Source: Humulus lupulus
Lineage: Eukaryota; Streptophyta; Magnoliopsida; Rosales; Cannabaceae
DNA: 64,000 nt
Assembly (NCBI RefSeq): GCF_963169125.1
Contig: NC_084795.1
Coordinates: forward strand, 146,554,766 to 146,618,765
Direction of reading: 5' to 3'
The notes under the pieces are model-generated. The model made no database searches. It had not been told where the DNA came from and worked only from the letters and a program-made list of their open reading frames with translations. Made by a program: the position numbers and the translations under genes. Shown in pieces: positions 10,937-22,600 of the stretch. The first letter of the stretch is position 1; each line of letters starts with the position of its first letter.

Positions 10937-13443
10937 TGTAACGCCCTGGATAGCCAAGACTGTTACACTGTGTACTTTAAATAGTGTCAACTTGTTAATC
11001 AAGCCATTTGGTTATAAATGTGTAACTAAGGTTAATGTCAAGGGTTAGGGTTAAAGATTTTGGTCAATGGAATTGTTTATTTTTCATTTGAAAGTTTAAT
11101 ACATACATGGGATCCCAAAAAGTTACATACAGATGTTTGGAAAGGTATATACAATCAAAAGTTACAACCAGCCGGCCTAAGCAGCAAAATAAGGGATACA
11201 ACCCTAATTCCTCTGAGATATCCTCGGCCATGGTGGATGAGCAGCAACATATGTACACGCCGCCATTGAAGCTCTCCAACTCATGGCTGGTCAAGCTTTC
11301 CTTTCCCCATACTCGCAACAGATGGCACCCGTGAGCCAAGGCTCAGGAAGAAAACTTAAACATGTGCATGAATAGTAAATATAGATTCCAAATACATATC
11401 TAGCATACCCATCAGTAATAACCTACTCTTGCATGCATAAAATTACAAATAAATGATCATTGAATCATTCTGGGGCTCGCTTCTCTGAATAGATAACCAT
11501 AGAGCCAACCCGGGGCCTTATGCCCTAGCTATGTGGCCATAGAGTCACATGGGGCCCTAGCCCTTAGCTTTGAGTAACTAGCCATAGAGCTAGCCAAGCG
11601 CTTTGTTTTCCAACGACCATAGGGTCAGCCAGCATAATAATACGTCTTTGATTCAGCCTAAGCCTTTTCACTAGCGCGCAGCGTGCTATTGCCGCCCTTG
11701 ACTAATAAATCAAGCCTTGAACTTGGTATGCAGATAAAGATATAGATACAGGTAAGCATGCTTCAGACAATACAAGTATGCATACATATTAGTTATATAA
11801 TACAATTAATTAAATGCAAACATTGTAATAACCATGTTCCTTAACGGGGCCAAGCCCCGCATACCATGCGAACAATCATATAACACTTAGCCAGAAATAG
11901 AGCATCCAAGCATGTTTAATCAATGAGTACAAACATAACTCAATCACATTCATTCTCAAGGGCCTGAGCCCTATTCATAGTTATAATCAACACCTGCACC
12001 AGGCCCTAACCACATATATCACGTATTAGGTGCAATTTTCTTACCTCAAGTTCGAGTATAATGTAATAATAAGAATGACCCTGGAGCACGATCCTTTTCT
12101 GAGCCCTAGCAGTACCCTAGTCATAATCAAATAAATTATATTCATCAAAATCGAGTAAATAAAGGCTTCCGGACCGAGTCCTAGTCTCCGAGACCTTAGA
12201 TTCTACTAAACTGGGTAATAGAATCGAACCCGAGCCCTTAGGTTTGAGTTCCCATTACTCAAAACCTAACTTGGCCAAAGTTGCCCAGGTGAGCTGCGAC
12301 TTGACACTAAGGGTTGCGGCACGCCTCCTAGAATAGAAGCCCCCTATCTAGAATTCAAGACATGGGCCGCGACTTGCCCATAAGAGTCACGGCGCGCCTT
12401 CGAAATAGATAGAAACCCCACCTGGGCCTTGGGTTCACACTGGTCGCGGGGTGACCCTTCGACCTCAAATTTCTGTGTTTTTTCTTCAGCCAAACCTAAC
12501 CAACACTCACCCCAAATCATACCCAAAGCCATAATTAAATCCTAGTACAACCTCAACATCAAACCAACAACAAAACCCCAACTCAAACTCACTCAAAACT
12601 CCACCAAAACTCAATTTCACAACCTTGAGCCTCAAAGCTCAAGAACACCATAAAGCCTAAACAAAATTCAATTAAAATAGAGTTTATAGCTTACCTCAAC
12701 TATGGATTAAGTCCTTCTAGCTGTAGCAAACCCAAATTTAGACCTTAAGCCTTCACTTCCCATGCCTTAGCTTCTAATCATTGAATTTCACTAGCTTTGT
12801 CCCAAAACCAAGCCAACACTAGAGATAGAACTGAGTGAAAGAGAGAGAGAGAGAGCTGATGGATTTTGTTTTCTCTGTTTGTGGTTCCCTTCAGCTAAAG
12901 GAAAAAGTGACTAAGTTACTAACTTTGGTACAAAATGACGTAAATGCCCCTAGGGAAATATCTCTCTTTCAAAGCCCTTCTAGGGCAATCTTGTCATTTG
13001 CCACATATCCCATTAATCAAAATTAACGCCTTATAATTCTTGTTACTCCTAATATCCTCGAGTAGTTACAAAATAATTTCCCATTACCCGATCAGTAATG
13101 TACTAAATTATCAAATTACCCCTAGGCTCATCCCGAGCCGGGTATTTGCCCCGTTATGACTAAACCGCTAACCTGCTATCTAGGATCGCCTCATGCTGAA
13201 TAGCTCAAATATATCCACATAATAATGTGGTCTCAATTCATAAACACATAATTATGCAAATATGCCCTCAACGAGCCAAAATTATTAAAATGCATTTCTA
13301 ATAAGAAACAGGCCCACATGCATGCAAATATAGTCATATAATAATATAACTCTCATAATCATGAATATTTACACATAATTATACAATAAATTAGTTATTG
13401 CCCTCCTGGCCCCTTAATCTAGGCACTAAGCCATATCAGGGAG
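10937..13443 (-). repeat. E3 5' LTR, second and longer copy
   Basis: It starts TGTAACGCCCTGGATAGCC, preceded by a second degenerate primer site (10922-10933). Landmarks in order are GGGATCCCA (11108), the conserved block (about 11311-11355), GC-rich boxes (12290-12450), a CCGAGCCGGGTATTTG block (about 13133) and the hairpin CCACATAATAATGTGG (13215-13230). It breaks off after CCATATCAGG, 15 to 20 bp short of the end seen at 2244-2311, and joins Athila sequence. There is no gene in it. Confidence 0.8.
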
Positions 13444-13544
13444 AGCATTGTCCTCAGTGCACAAAAAACAAACAGAAATAACACAATACAAAACAAAACA
13501 AATCAAGAATTAAATAGTTACCCTGGAAAATAAAGAAACTCCCT

Positions 13545-14640
13545 CTACTCGACGTCCTCCTCCTCTTCCGAAGAGGCATTCACAGTGGAAGGTTCGGGTG
13601 CAGGCCATCTCTCCATGATGACCTTGGGGAACTCTGGGAAGGGCTCAGTGGGCTGGAAAGAGTGACGCAAGACATTGTCACGTTGGCACACATATCCCCA
13701 ATAGATGTGCTGCTGGGCTACCATGAGATGCATCAAACTGAGCATGCTTTACTGAGTGGCATAAAGCTCAGCGATGGTGGGGTCCGAAGGGGCAGTAGAG
13801 TCATGGTCAGACGATGGTGGTGGACCAGAGGTGGAGGCTCGCTCTCTCCGAATGGAATCAACTTTGGTAACATTTTGAATTGTATGCTCATTAATGTAAT
13901 ATGGAGAGTGATGCCTTTCATCATTCGGAGCTAGGGGCACACCCGCTTTAAGGCACAACACAGTGATCCATGTGGGAAAAAAAAGGGGTCCTTTGCTCTT
14001 TATAGCACCAAAAGCCACGATCTCCTCTGAGATGAGCTCGCCCAAATTAATGGATAGGCCAGTAAAATGCTAAAAATTACTATGACTCGATCCTTGCTAA
14101 CTGAGGTGTAATGGGTGGTGGGAAACATGTTGGTTTTGATAAAATGGTTCCATATGCGAGCATATGTTGTTAAAGCAGTGTGGGGGATAGTGTGAGCTCC
14201 ATATTTCTTCGAAATAGTCCATTGTGTTCCCTCCATAGTCACTTCTGTTAACATAGTGGCAAGTTTTTCATCACTTTTTCTAGGGGCAATATCTCCATAC
14301 TCAGCCTCATCGATATCGGGCAACCCAAAAATAACATTGATGTCCTGAGGCGAAAAACTAACTTGCTTGCTCTGGACTATGACTTGTCTTGATTTTGTTG
14401 ACACAAAGTCATCATAGAATTATTTCACCAAAGGAACAATAGCCTCACGAGATGCTGTACAAAACTTAAGCCACCCTCAATTTTCAATCATAGTCGTCAC
14501 ATAATCAGGATTTCCAATATTTGGGAATACTCTATCAAACCAAATATCTCTCTGAACAACTTGTTTCAATTTTTTGACAGCCCTTAGGGATATGAACTTC
14601 TCAACAGTAGGTTATTCCTTGGCCACTATCTTTTTCTTTT
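13545..14640 (-). pseudogene. E6 ORF in env position (plant transposon protein type)
   Basis: Downstream of pol, a frame of about 365 codons is nearly continuous. It has FISLRAVKKLKQVVQRDIWF, GWLKFCTAS, SFSPQDINVIFGLPD, YARIWNHFIKTNMFPTTHY and SKDRVIVIFSILLA, then a Pro/Ser-rich and an acidic tail (SSEEEEDVE). The WNHFI...PT.H...V.KDR pattern is that of a plant family named only as putative transposon protein, common in Athila and Tat relatives. I see no clear signal peptide or membrane anchor, so the term env-like is positional. It carries a frameshift near 14050, four stops between 14400 and 14640 (one a TGA where CGA is likely) and one TAA near 13745. Confidence 0.65.
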
Positions 14641-14911
14641 TCTATGCTATTTTCTTGGTTCTAGGTAATGCTCAATAACAAATCCAACAACCAAAATGAA
14701 TTTAAATGCCAAAGGTAAAAAAACAAGATCAATGAGGTACCTTGAAAGAATTCGAGACACTTGAGGGTTCCCTTTGTTGTAAAAATGTCTTGAAAACCAA
14801 AGGAAGAACAAAAAATTAAGCTGGTGTGAGCAAGAGATGGAACTTGTTGCGGGTATGGGGTCGTGGTGGTGGTGGGTCGGAGTTGGGTGAGCCTTGGCTT
14901 GGTTCACAGGT

Positions 14912-15397
14912 TTAGGTCATGGGGGAGGCACGACTTTGGGTCGTGGAGCTAGGAGGAGGCAGATCGTGGGCTGAGATGGTGGCTTCGGGCTGGGTGTGTG
15001 GTGGTCGGCTTGTTCGTGGGGTAGGCGGCTTGGTTTTGGGACTGGGTGAAGGTGCTAGGTGGCTCGATGGCTGTGTGTTTAGGGTCCTAGGTGGGTTCAT
15101 GGTTTCGGGTTCATGGTGAGGCGGAGGTTGAGTTGGGGTTGGGAAGGAGGTGATGGTGCCATGGGTTTGAGAGGTGGCTTTGGGTTGGGTGCATGGTGGC
15201 GAGGGCGTCAGATTGTGGTTGTGTGCTGGGTTGGGTGAAGGTGTGGGAGGCATGGGGCTGGGTTCGTGGTGAGGCGCAATTGGTTCATGGGTCTGGACAG
15301 AGATTAGGTGTGTAGGTTGAGGTAGTGCCATGGGTTTTGGTGGGAGGTGGAGGTGGAGCTTCGGGAGGTGCAAGGTGGAGGCGAGATGGTGGGGCAA
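14912..15397 (-). CDS. Pro/His/Thr-rich ORF of unknown role in E6
   Basis: An uninterrupted 161-codon frame starting MPHHLASTLHLPK is made largely of Pro, His, Thr and Ser (for example PNPAHNHNLTPSPP). It lies between integrase and the env-position ORF, on the same strand. No domain is recognisable. It may be a low-complexity leader exon of the downstream ORF, or simply a GC-skewed stretch without stops. That it stays open in a badly damaged element is either chance, because its composition avoids stops, or a sign of use. Confidence 0.3.
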   Translation of the reverse strand: MPHHLASTLHLPKLHLHLPPKPMALPQPTHLISVQTHEPIAPHHEPSPMPPTPSPNPAHNHNLTPSPPCTQPKATSQTHGTITSFPTPTQPPPHHEPETMNPPRTLNTQPSSHLAPSPSPKTKPPTPRTSRPPHTQPEATISAHDLPPPSSTTQSRASPMT

Positions 15398-15519
15398 CTA
15401 GGTGAGAAAAGTGTGAGATGATGATGATAGGATTAGGGTTTCAAAAGAGGTTAGTGCTGAAATTGGAAGATTTAGGCCCAAATCGATCTTCTTTGAATTT
15501 TAGCAACTTTGCTGAAGCA

Positions 15520-15800
15520 TTGTATCAACTTTGCTGCAACAAAGTTAAGTTAGAGAGCTGCCCTTGTCCACTGAAACTTTGGTATAGCATTACATGAACT
15601 TTACATCAGCAAAAGTAAGTCAGAAAGTGTTGGCCAAAAATGATGTTGTAACATTATTCAAACTTTGCTCCAGCAAAACTAAGTCAGAGAGCTTGCTCAA
15701 AATTGATTTTGTAACATTATTTGAACTTTGCTGCAGCAAAACTAAGTCAGAGAGCGTGCTCAAAATTGATGTTGTAGCATCATATTAACGTTGCTACAAC
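15520..15800. repeat. 64-bp tandem repeats with TTTGCTGCAGCAAA palindrome
   Basis: About five units of roughly 64 bp begin near 15526, 15596, 15660, 15723 and 15787. Each has an ACTTTGCT-n-AGCAAA inverted repeat followed by AAGTCAGAGAGC. The palindrome occurs again in the E6 LTR at 24661-24678 (ACTTTGCT AC AGCAAAGT). The + strand frame over this area is only an echo of the repeat. Confidence 0.75.
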
Positions 15801-16020
15801 AAAAATGCCTAACTCCACGACCCATTTGATTCCATATTCTCTGTAACCATAAGCACATTAATCCATAAAAAACCAAAATCTAAAAGAAAATATTTACTAT
15901 ATATATTTTTCTTTACTAATTTATATATATTGCATTTTTTTTATTATATATATGTATTGTTTGGGTTGTTTTACAATTAAATCTCCAAACTCCACAACAA
16001 CCCAAGTTGTTACATCTTCT

Positions 16021-17302
16021 TCAAGGATCCTCCAAAGATATTGAGCACTTGTTTTGCTCAACCTCTCCACCGCAATAGTGCTTGAGTCTTTGGCCATTAA
16101 CCTTGAATTCTCTTCTGGAGCCTTCTTCATGCAACCCTACCACTCCATAGGGATACATTATAACCACCAAGAATGGACCCGACCATCTTGAATTAAGCTT
16201 CCCTAGAAATAGCTTCATATGTGAGTTAAAGAGCAAAACTCGTTGGCCCTCTTCAAACACTCTTGGTTGAATATGCTTGTCGTGCCATCCTTTTGTTTTC
16301 TCCTTGTAAAGTTTGGCATTTTCATAAGAGAATAATCACATCTCTTCTAATTAATTTAGCTGCAATATTCTCTTTTCTCCTGCAAGTTGCAAATCCATGG
16401 TGACTGCTTGAATAGCCTAATAAGCATGGTGCTCAAGTTCCACTAGTAAATGGTAAGCTTTACCAAACACCAAATGATATGGTGAAATCCCTAATGGTGT
16501 CTTGAAAGTTTTTTTATAGGCCCACAATGCGCCATCTAACCTCTTGGACCAATCCTTGCGGTTGGGGTTCATCACTTTCTCAAGAACACCTTTTATCTCT
16601 CTATTGGACAACTCAACTTGTCCATTAGTTTGGGATGGTATGCTGTAGCTACTTTGTGCCTCACATCATATTTAGCCAACAAAATTGCTAGTAACTTATT
16701 CACAAAATGAGTGCCTTCATCGCTAATGATTGCCCTTGGGGTGCCAAAATGAGTGAACACATTCTTTTGTACAAACCTCATGAAAACTCTAGAATCATTA
16801 GTGGGAGCGGCAATTGTTCCACCCATTTCAAAATGTAATCCACAGCTACCAAGATGTAGAAATTGCCATAAGATGGAGGAAATGGGCCTATGAAATCTAT
16901 ACCCCGCACATCAAACAATTAAACTTCGACAATATTAGTTAAGGGAATCTCATTCCTTATAGAAATATTACCAACCCTTTGGCATCGATCACTTCTCAAC
17001 ACAAAAGCATGAGCATCTTTAAACAAGGAAGGCCAAAAGAAACCACATTGAAGTACCTTAGATGCGGCGCGAGTTCCCCCAAAATGTCCTCCACAAGATG
17101 AAGAGTGGCAATGGTGTAGGATATCTTCCATCCCTTGCTCGGGGACACATCTCCTAATCATTTGGTCAACACATTTTTTGAACAAGTATGGGTCCTCCCA
17201 AAAGTAGTGCCTCACATCATGCTGAAACTTCTTCTTTTGTTGGCTTGTAAAATCCGAAGGAAACAACCCACTAACCAAATAATTAGCAGAATCTGCAAAC
17301 AA
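16021..17302 (-). pseudogene. pol: E6 integrase
   Basis: The N-terminal zinc-binding part is present (HHCHSSSCGGHFGG, then SDRCQRVGN, where the first Cys of the usual CDRC is Ser). The core shows IISDEGTHF with its catalytic Asp. The Glu region lies near 16611 (LSNREIKG) after a frameshift at about 16600-16630. The C-terminal part VLLFNSHMKLFLGKL...RWSGPF is typical of Athila. The region from 16830 to 16920 is weakly readable. The protein is split over at least four frames. Confidence 0.82.
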
Positions 17303-17424
17303 GGGAACAACTTGAGGTGATTTACCTCAAATAATTGCTCATCTGGGAATGTCTCCTTGATGGGAAATATAAAACTTGATTCCTTATCGCCTTCCATTCT
17401 TGATAAATGATCCCCCACTTGGTT

Positions 17425-17811
17425 CTACACTCCTTTTCTATCTTGAATTTCCACATCAAACTCCTGGAACAAAAGCACCCATCTAATCAAGTGAGGCTTA
17501 GTATCCTTCTTTTCAATCAAGTACTTTATGGCTGAATGATCCGTATAGACTATCACCTTGGTGCCCACCAAATATGACTGAAACTTGTCAAGAGTAAAGA
17601 CAATGGCCAAAAGTTCTTTTTCTATCACTGTATAGTTGAGTTGAGCACCTGTCAAAGTACGACTAACATCGTAAATGGAGTGAAACACCTTTTTTCTTCG
17701 CTGCCTTATCACTGCTCCAACAACATAATCACCAGCATCACACATCAACTCAAAGGGAAGACTCCAATCTGGTGCAATAATGATAGGGGCTGAAATTAAT
17801 CTCTCTTTCAA
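17425..17811 (-). pseudogene. pol: E6 RNase H
   Basis: The domain is open over about 128 codons, with [27 protein letters not shown] and [11 protein letters not shown], which hold the three acidic catalytic residues. It joins RT by a frameshift near 17800. It would degrade RNA in the RNA-DNA hybrid. Confidence 0.85.
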
Positions 17812-18974
17812 GTCTTGAGTTCAAACATGCTTCATCGAATTGGAATGGTGTATCCTTCTCTAAAAGATTGCAAAGTGGCTTGGAAATCTTAGAGAAGTCT
17901 TTGATGAACCTTCTATAGAAACTGACATGCCCAAATAAGCTCCTAATGTTCTTCACTAAATTAGGAGGTGGTAGCTTTTCAATAACTTCAATTTTTGCTT
18001 TATCAACTTCAATCCCTTGCTTTGATACCTTTTGCCTCAAAACAATACCTTCCTTAACCATAAAGTGACATTTCTCCCAGTTAAGGACTAGGTTTGTCTC
18101 TTTACATCTCTTCAACACCTTGGACAAGTTGGTCAAACAATCATCATAAGAATCCTCGAAGACTGAGAAATCATCCATGAACACTTCTAGAAATTGCTCA
18201 ACCATATCAATAAAGAAAGCCATCATACATCACTGAAACATAGCATGAGCATTGCACAAACCAAAGGGCATCCTTCTAAATGTAAAAGTCCCATAGGGGC
18301 AAGTGAATGTAGTCTTGTGTTGATCTTCTGGGGCAACAATATCTGATTGTAACCAGAGTACCCATCAAGGAAACAATAGTACTCTCTCCTAGAAAGTTTT
18401 TCTAACATCTGATCAATGAAAGGAGGAGGGAAATGATCCTACCTAGTGGCCTTGTTTAGCTTCCTGTAGTCCATGCAAATTCTCCATCTAGTCACAGTTC
18501 TAGTACAAATCAACTCATTGTCTTCATTTTCCACCACTGTGATCCCACCCTTCTTAGGCACACACTGAACCTGGCTTACCCATGAACTGCAAAGATAGGA
18601 TAAATAATGCCAACATCTAACCACTTGATGATTTCTTTCTTCACTACTTCCTTCATGATAGGAACTAGTCTCCTTTTCCCCTCAATAGAACATTTTTCAC
18701 TATCTTCAAGCAAGATCTTATGCATACACAAAGAAGGACTAATACCTCGAATATCTGCAATAGTCCACCCATTGGCCTTCTTGAACTTTCTCAACACCTC
18801 AGGTAACATTTTTTCTTGTTCATGAATCAACTCCGCTGAAATAATGACAGATAAAGTGAATGATGGACCCAAGTACGCATATCGCAAATGTGATGGCAAG
18901 GCTTTCATCTCTAACTCAGGTGGGTCTTCAATTGATGGTGTAGGAGGCTTGAACTTCCTAGATGACAACTCCAA
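17750..18974 (-). pseudogene. pol: E6 reverse transcriptase
   Basis: A linker typical of Athila comes first (GWTIADIRGISPSLCMHKIL, about 18750), then fingers (VVKKEIIKWLDVGIIYPI; RICMDYRKLNKATR), palm (YYCFLDGYSGYNQI, about 18370) and the catalytic VFMDDFSVF near 18170, followed by the thumb (GHVSFYRRFIKDFSKI). Frameshifts near 18225, 18420 and 18600 split it. Catalytic residues are intact. Confidence 0.87.
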
Positions 18975-18983
18975 TGAGTCAAA

Positions 18984-19631
18984 TCAGCCTCTTGTTCTTA
19001 GCCCTTGAGAATTAGCCTCCAACCAAGCTAAGTACTCCTCATTATCTTCGTCATTGTGAGAGTCAAACAACAATAACCTCTCTAATGGATCGTCAACGTT
19101 ACTAGTCTCAAACTCCTTTGATGCCAAAGAATCTACCACTAAAACCACTAAGCATTCCTCAACCTCATCAGAAAACTTCATAGCCTTAAAAACATTAAAA
19201 GTCACCTTTTCATATTGGACCCTCATAGTAAGCTTACCCTTTTGCACATCTCTCAAAGTTCTTCCTATTGCAAGAAATGGCCTCCCCAAAATATTAGGCA
19301 CCTCTCTATCCGCCTCATAGTCTCGCACAATAAAATCAATAGGGAATATGAATTTGTCTACCCTCACCAACACATCTTCAAGTTTCCCATCTAGATGAGC
19401 AAAAGATCTATCTGCAAGTTGAAGAGTAACTGTAGTAGGCCTGACTTCTCCAATCCCCAATTTCTTGAAAACAGACATTGGCATAAAATTAATGCTAGCA
19501 CCCAAATCACATAAAGCCATCCCACAATAAGTGTCTCCAATAGTACATGGAATAGTGAAACTCCCAGGATCCTTCAACTTTTGTGGCAACTTGTCTTGCA
19601 GAAATGAACTACACTCATTGGTTAGAGCCAT
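18984..19631 (-). pseudogene. pol: E6 aspartic protease region
   Basis: This is an open frame of 215 codons. LCDLGASINFMPMSVFKKLG is the Athila form of the active site (D-L-G in place of D-T-G), and EVPNILGRPFLAIGRTL is the second conserved block. It would process gag-pol. It is one of the longest undamaged stretches of E6. Confidence 0.85.
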
Positions 19632-19643
19632 GGTTTCAAACTC

Positions 19644-22600
19644 TCATAACCTTCGCTTCCTTGTAAGAACATCTTTCATGAACTTCACATAGTTAGGCAT
19701 TTGCTCAAGTGCCTCTACAAGTGGGATGTTGATATGCAATTGCTTCAACATATCTAAAAATTTCTTGAATTGAGAATCCAACTTTTGCTTCTGAAAACAT
19801 TGAGGAAATGAAGGTGGGTGCTTTGAAATTGAGTTGTTTGGGCAACAATGCTGCGACATTCCTGCAACATTATGGGCAGAGGAAGATTTTTCTACACTAG
19901 GAATTTCAGCATCTTTTTGGATTTCCTCATTTATTTGGATTGAAGAAGGCTCACCCTCATGCCCATAATTTGTCTTGTTATTCTCCAACTCTTATCCACT
20001 TCTCAAAGTGACGGAACACATGTATGACCCTAAGCATAATACACACAAGAAATGTTCTCCATTTTTCCCATTTGTGTCCCCATAGGCTGCCCCATTGACC
20101 GATTCATCCCCATGTTCATTGTCTTGAGCATATTTGAAATAGAAGAAACTTGGGCCGCCAAAGAAGTGATGGCATATACATCATGAATACTAGCCACCTT
20201 TCTACCTGTAGATGATCTAGTAGTGGGCCACTGATATTTGTTGTTGGATATACTCTCAAGGATTTCATATGCCTCATTATAGAACTTAGCAAGAAGAGCC
20301 CCATTTGTCGAAGCATCAACTAACATTCTAGTATGAGCGTTGAGACCACTGTAGAATGTCTCCATTTGGATGTAATGAGGAATGCCATGATGAGGGAATT
20401 TTTGTAACAAGTCCTTAAACCGCTCCCATGCCTCGTATAAAGATTCCTCATCAAGTTGCTGAAATGAAGTAATCTCATTATGGAGCTTGGCATTCTTAGA
20501 GGGAGGAAAGTACTTCATCAAAAACTGCTTAGCCAACTCTTGGCAGGTAGTCACAGAATCAGAAGGCAAAGAGTTCAACCAAGCTCTCGCTCTGACTCTC
20601 AAGGAGTATGGAACAAATTCAATCTCAGGGCATCCTCTATAACTTTAGGCAACTTGAAAGAATAACTCACTTTAATGAATAAGCGAAGATGAAGGTGAGG
20701 ATATTCTGTTGGCATTCCACTGAACTGACCCACAGTCTGAAGCATCTGGAACATAACTTGCTTTAATTCAAACTGTGTAGCCTGAATTTCTGGTCTTACA
20801 ATGCCCATTGAGCTCGTTGAAGTGGGGGAGAGCGTATTGCCGAATGACACGATATCGATCATCAACTACAATAACAATGTTCTGCCCATTATTAACAATT
20901 AATCCCCCTTGAGCTACTCTTTCTTGAGCAGCTCCTGCATGATTTGCTTCCCTTTGAGCATGTAACGACCCAAATTCGCTAATGAGGCTTAAGGGTCTTG
21001 ATTAGTGTGCCGGGAGGGCATTACTGGATTAAATATGATCTAAATGTGTAGTTATATGATTAATAATGTTTGTATGATAATTGATGATAATATGATATGC
21101 ATATGTGATAAATGTGAGAACCACATTATTATGTGGGTAGGTTCGCAGAGCACGACTCGAGGCGATCCTAGGGCTAGTTAGCGGGAAAAGTCACAACAGG
21201 GCTTAACAGTTGACTTTGGATAAGTCAGGGGTGTTTCAGATATTGGGTAGCTATTTAGACTATCGTGTTATGAAAATAAATATATGGAGATATATTTGAG
21301 GATAGGAAGTCTAGGCGGGAATATTGGGGGATTTTACCATTTTGCCCTCGGGGACGGTTCCGGCACCCCGAGCCTTGGGAATTAACTTAGCGGATAAGAC
21401 AAACTTAAGGAAACCCTTAGAGGAAAATAAACCGACTCTTTCTCAGCTATATACTCCACTCTCTCTCAAGGAAACACAAGGCAAAAGGAACACTGAAATC
21501 AAAAGGGAAACAAGCTGGGAATTTCTGGAAATTGAGGTTGGATTTTTGGGGCTTAGTTCAAGACTCATCCAAGGAATAGAATCAACACTAAGGTAAGCAT
21601 TGAATCTTCTTTTCAGTGATTAGAAATTCTGGATTTTTGTTGGGTTTTGAGGTAAACATGGTTTTGATGTTTAAAGACAGAATTAAGGAGGAAAGCTTGG
21701 GAATTAGCTTGGTCTTGGCTTGGTGAAGAGGTTCAACAGAAGAGGTAAGTTTCAATTCATGGTTTGGAGGTTTTAATTTGAGTTTGAATGGTTGGTTTGA
21801 GTGTTTGAGGTTCTTGATTTCCAGAAGTTGGAGATGGGGTTCTAGTAGGTTGTTGGGCTGTATTTCTGTTGAATTATGTTGTTTAAGTTATGCTAAAAGT
21901 GTTTGGATTGTTAGGTGTTGAAGTAGGGAGCTTAAGGATGGTTTTGGCTAAGGTTTCAAGCTTAAAAATGGTGGAAATTCTGGGTTCGATGGGAAGGGTC
22001 GCGGCTCTGTTCTAGAGCGCTGCGGCCCTAGGATGAAGAAAAGCCAAGGAGGCTCGGCCAAGGGTGGGCGCCGCGGCGCGTGTCTTTGCCCAGGGTGATC
22101 CTTGGTTCTGTTTTGAGGCTAGGGCCGCGGCTAAGCTTCAAGGGCCGCAGCCCTTAGTTGTGTACTTGAACTTTTGGGGATTTTAGGCATGGGAATGTGG
22201 TCTAGTATGATCGGGATTGGTTTCACCACCGTGCTTGGTGGAATTCGGATTCCCGGGAGTTAGTTTTGTAACCGGAAACTTATATTTGAATATTAATGGA
22301 ACCCTATATCTTAGTTGTGACTAGGTGATAAAAGCTTAGGCTCGGGAACGGATCGTGCTTGAGGAGTGTGGATCATAATCAATAACCGTAAAGACTAAAG
22401 GTAAGAAAACTGCACCTAGTTTAATATATGTGACGGGACTAAGGGTTCCCTATGGTAAATGCTTGAAATGATGGTATTATGCCATGCAAGCTATTTAGTG
22501 AACCAACGGCCTAAGGGTGCCAAGGGTTACACTAGCGCACAGGGCGCGACTCGGCCACTGGTAGCCGAGGATAGTTTATTATGCACTAAGCTCGGTTTAA

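Larger units (their letters stand above)
2244..13443 (-). mobile_element. E3: Tekay-like chromovirus, nested and damaged
   Basis: On the - strand the order is LTR, primer site, gag, protease, RT, RNase H, integrase, chromodomain, polypurine tract, LTR, which is a Ty3/gypsy chromovirus. The iMet-type primer site, two Cys clusters in gag and a C-terminal chromodomain fit the Tekay (Del) clade. The left (3') LTR is reduced to 68 bp inside the window, because LTR-B and E1 lie in it. Gag is cut by a foreign LTR (6150-8359). The right (5') LTR is partly duplicated, and its last 15 to 20 bp are missing where Athila sequence begins. The copy is dead. Confidence 0.85.

Noticed and set aside
13545..14640. 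True viral envelope gene
   Set aside because: Only the position after pol suggests it; no signal peptide, fusion segment or membrane anchor was recognised, and the text matches a plant transposon-protein family.
14919..15119. Gly/Trp-rich + strand frame
   Set aside because: It is the mirror of the Pro/His-rich frame on the element's own strand; the G-rich sequence lacks stops on both strands.
15594..15788. Repetitive + strand frame with SSKTKSES units
   Set aside because: It is an echo of the 64-bp DNA repeat, against the direction of E6.
21324..21596. 90-codon + strand frame in the solo LTR
   Set aside because: It lies within LTR U3-like sequence, with no homologous frame in the sister LTRs.
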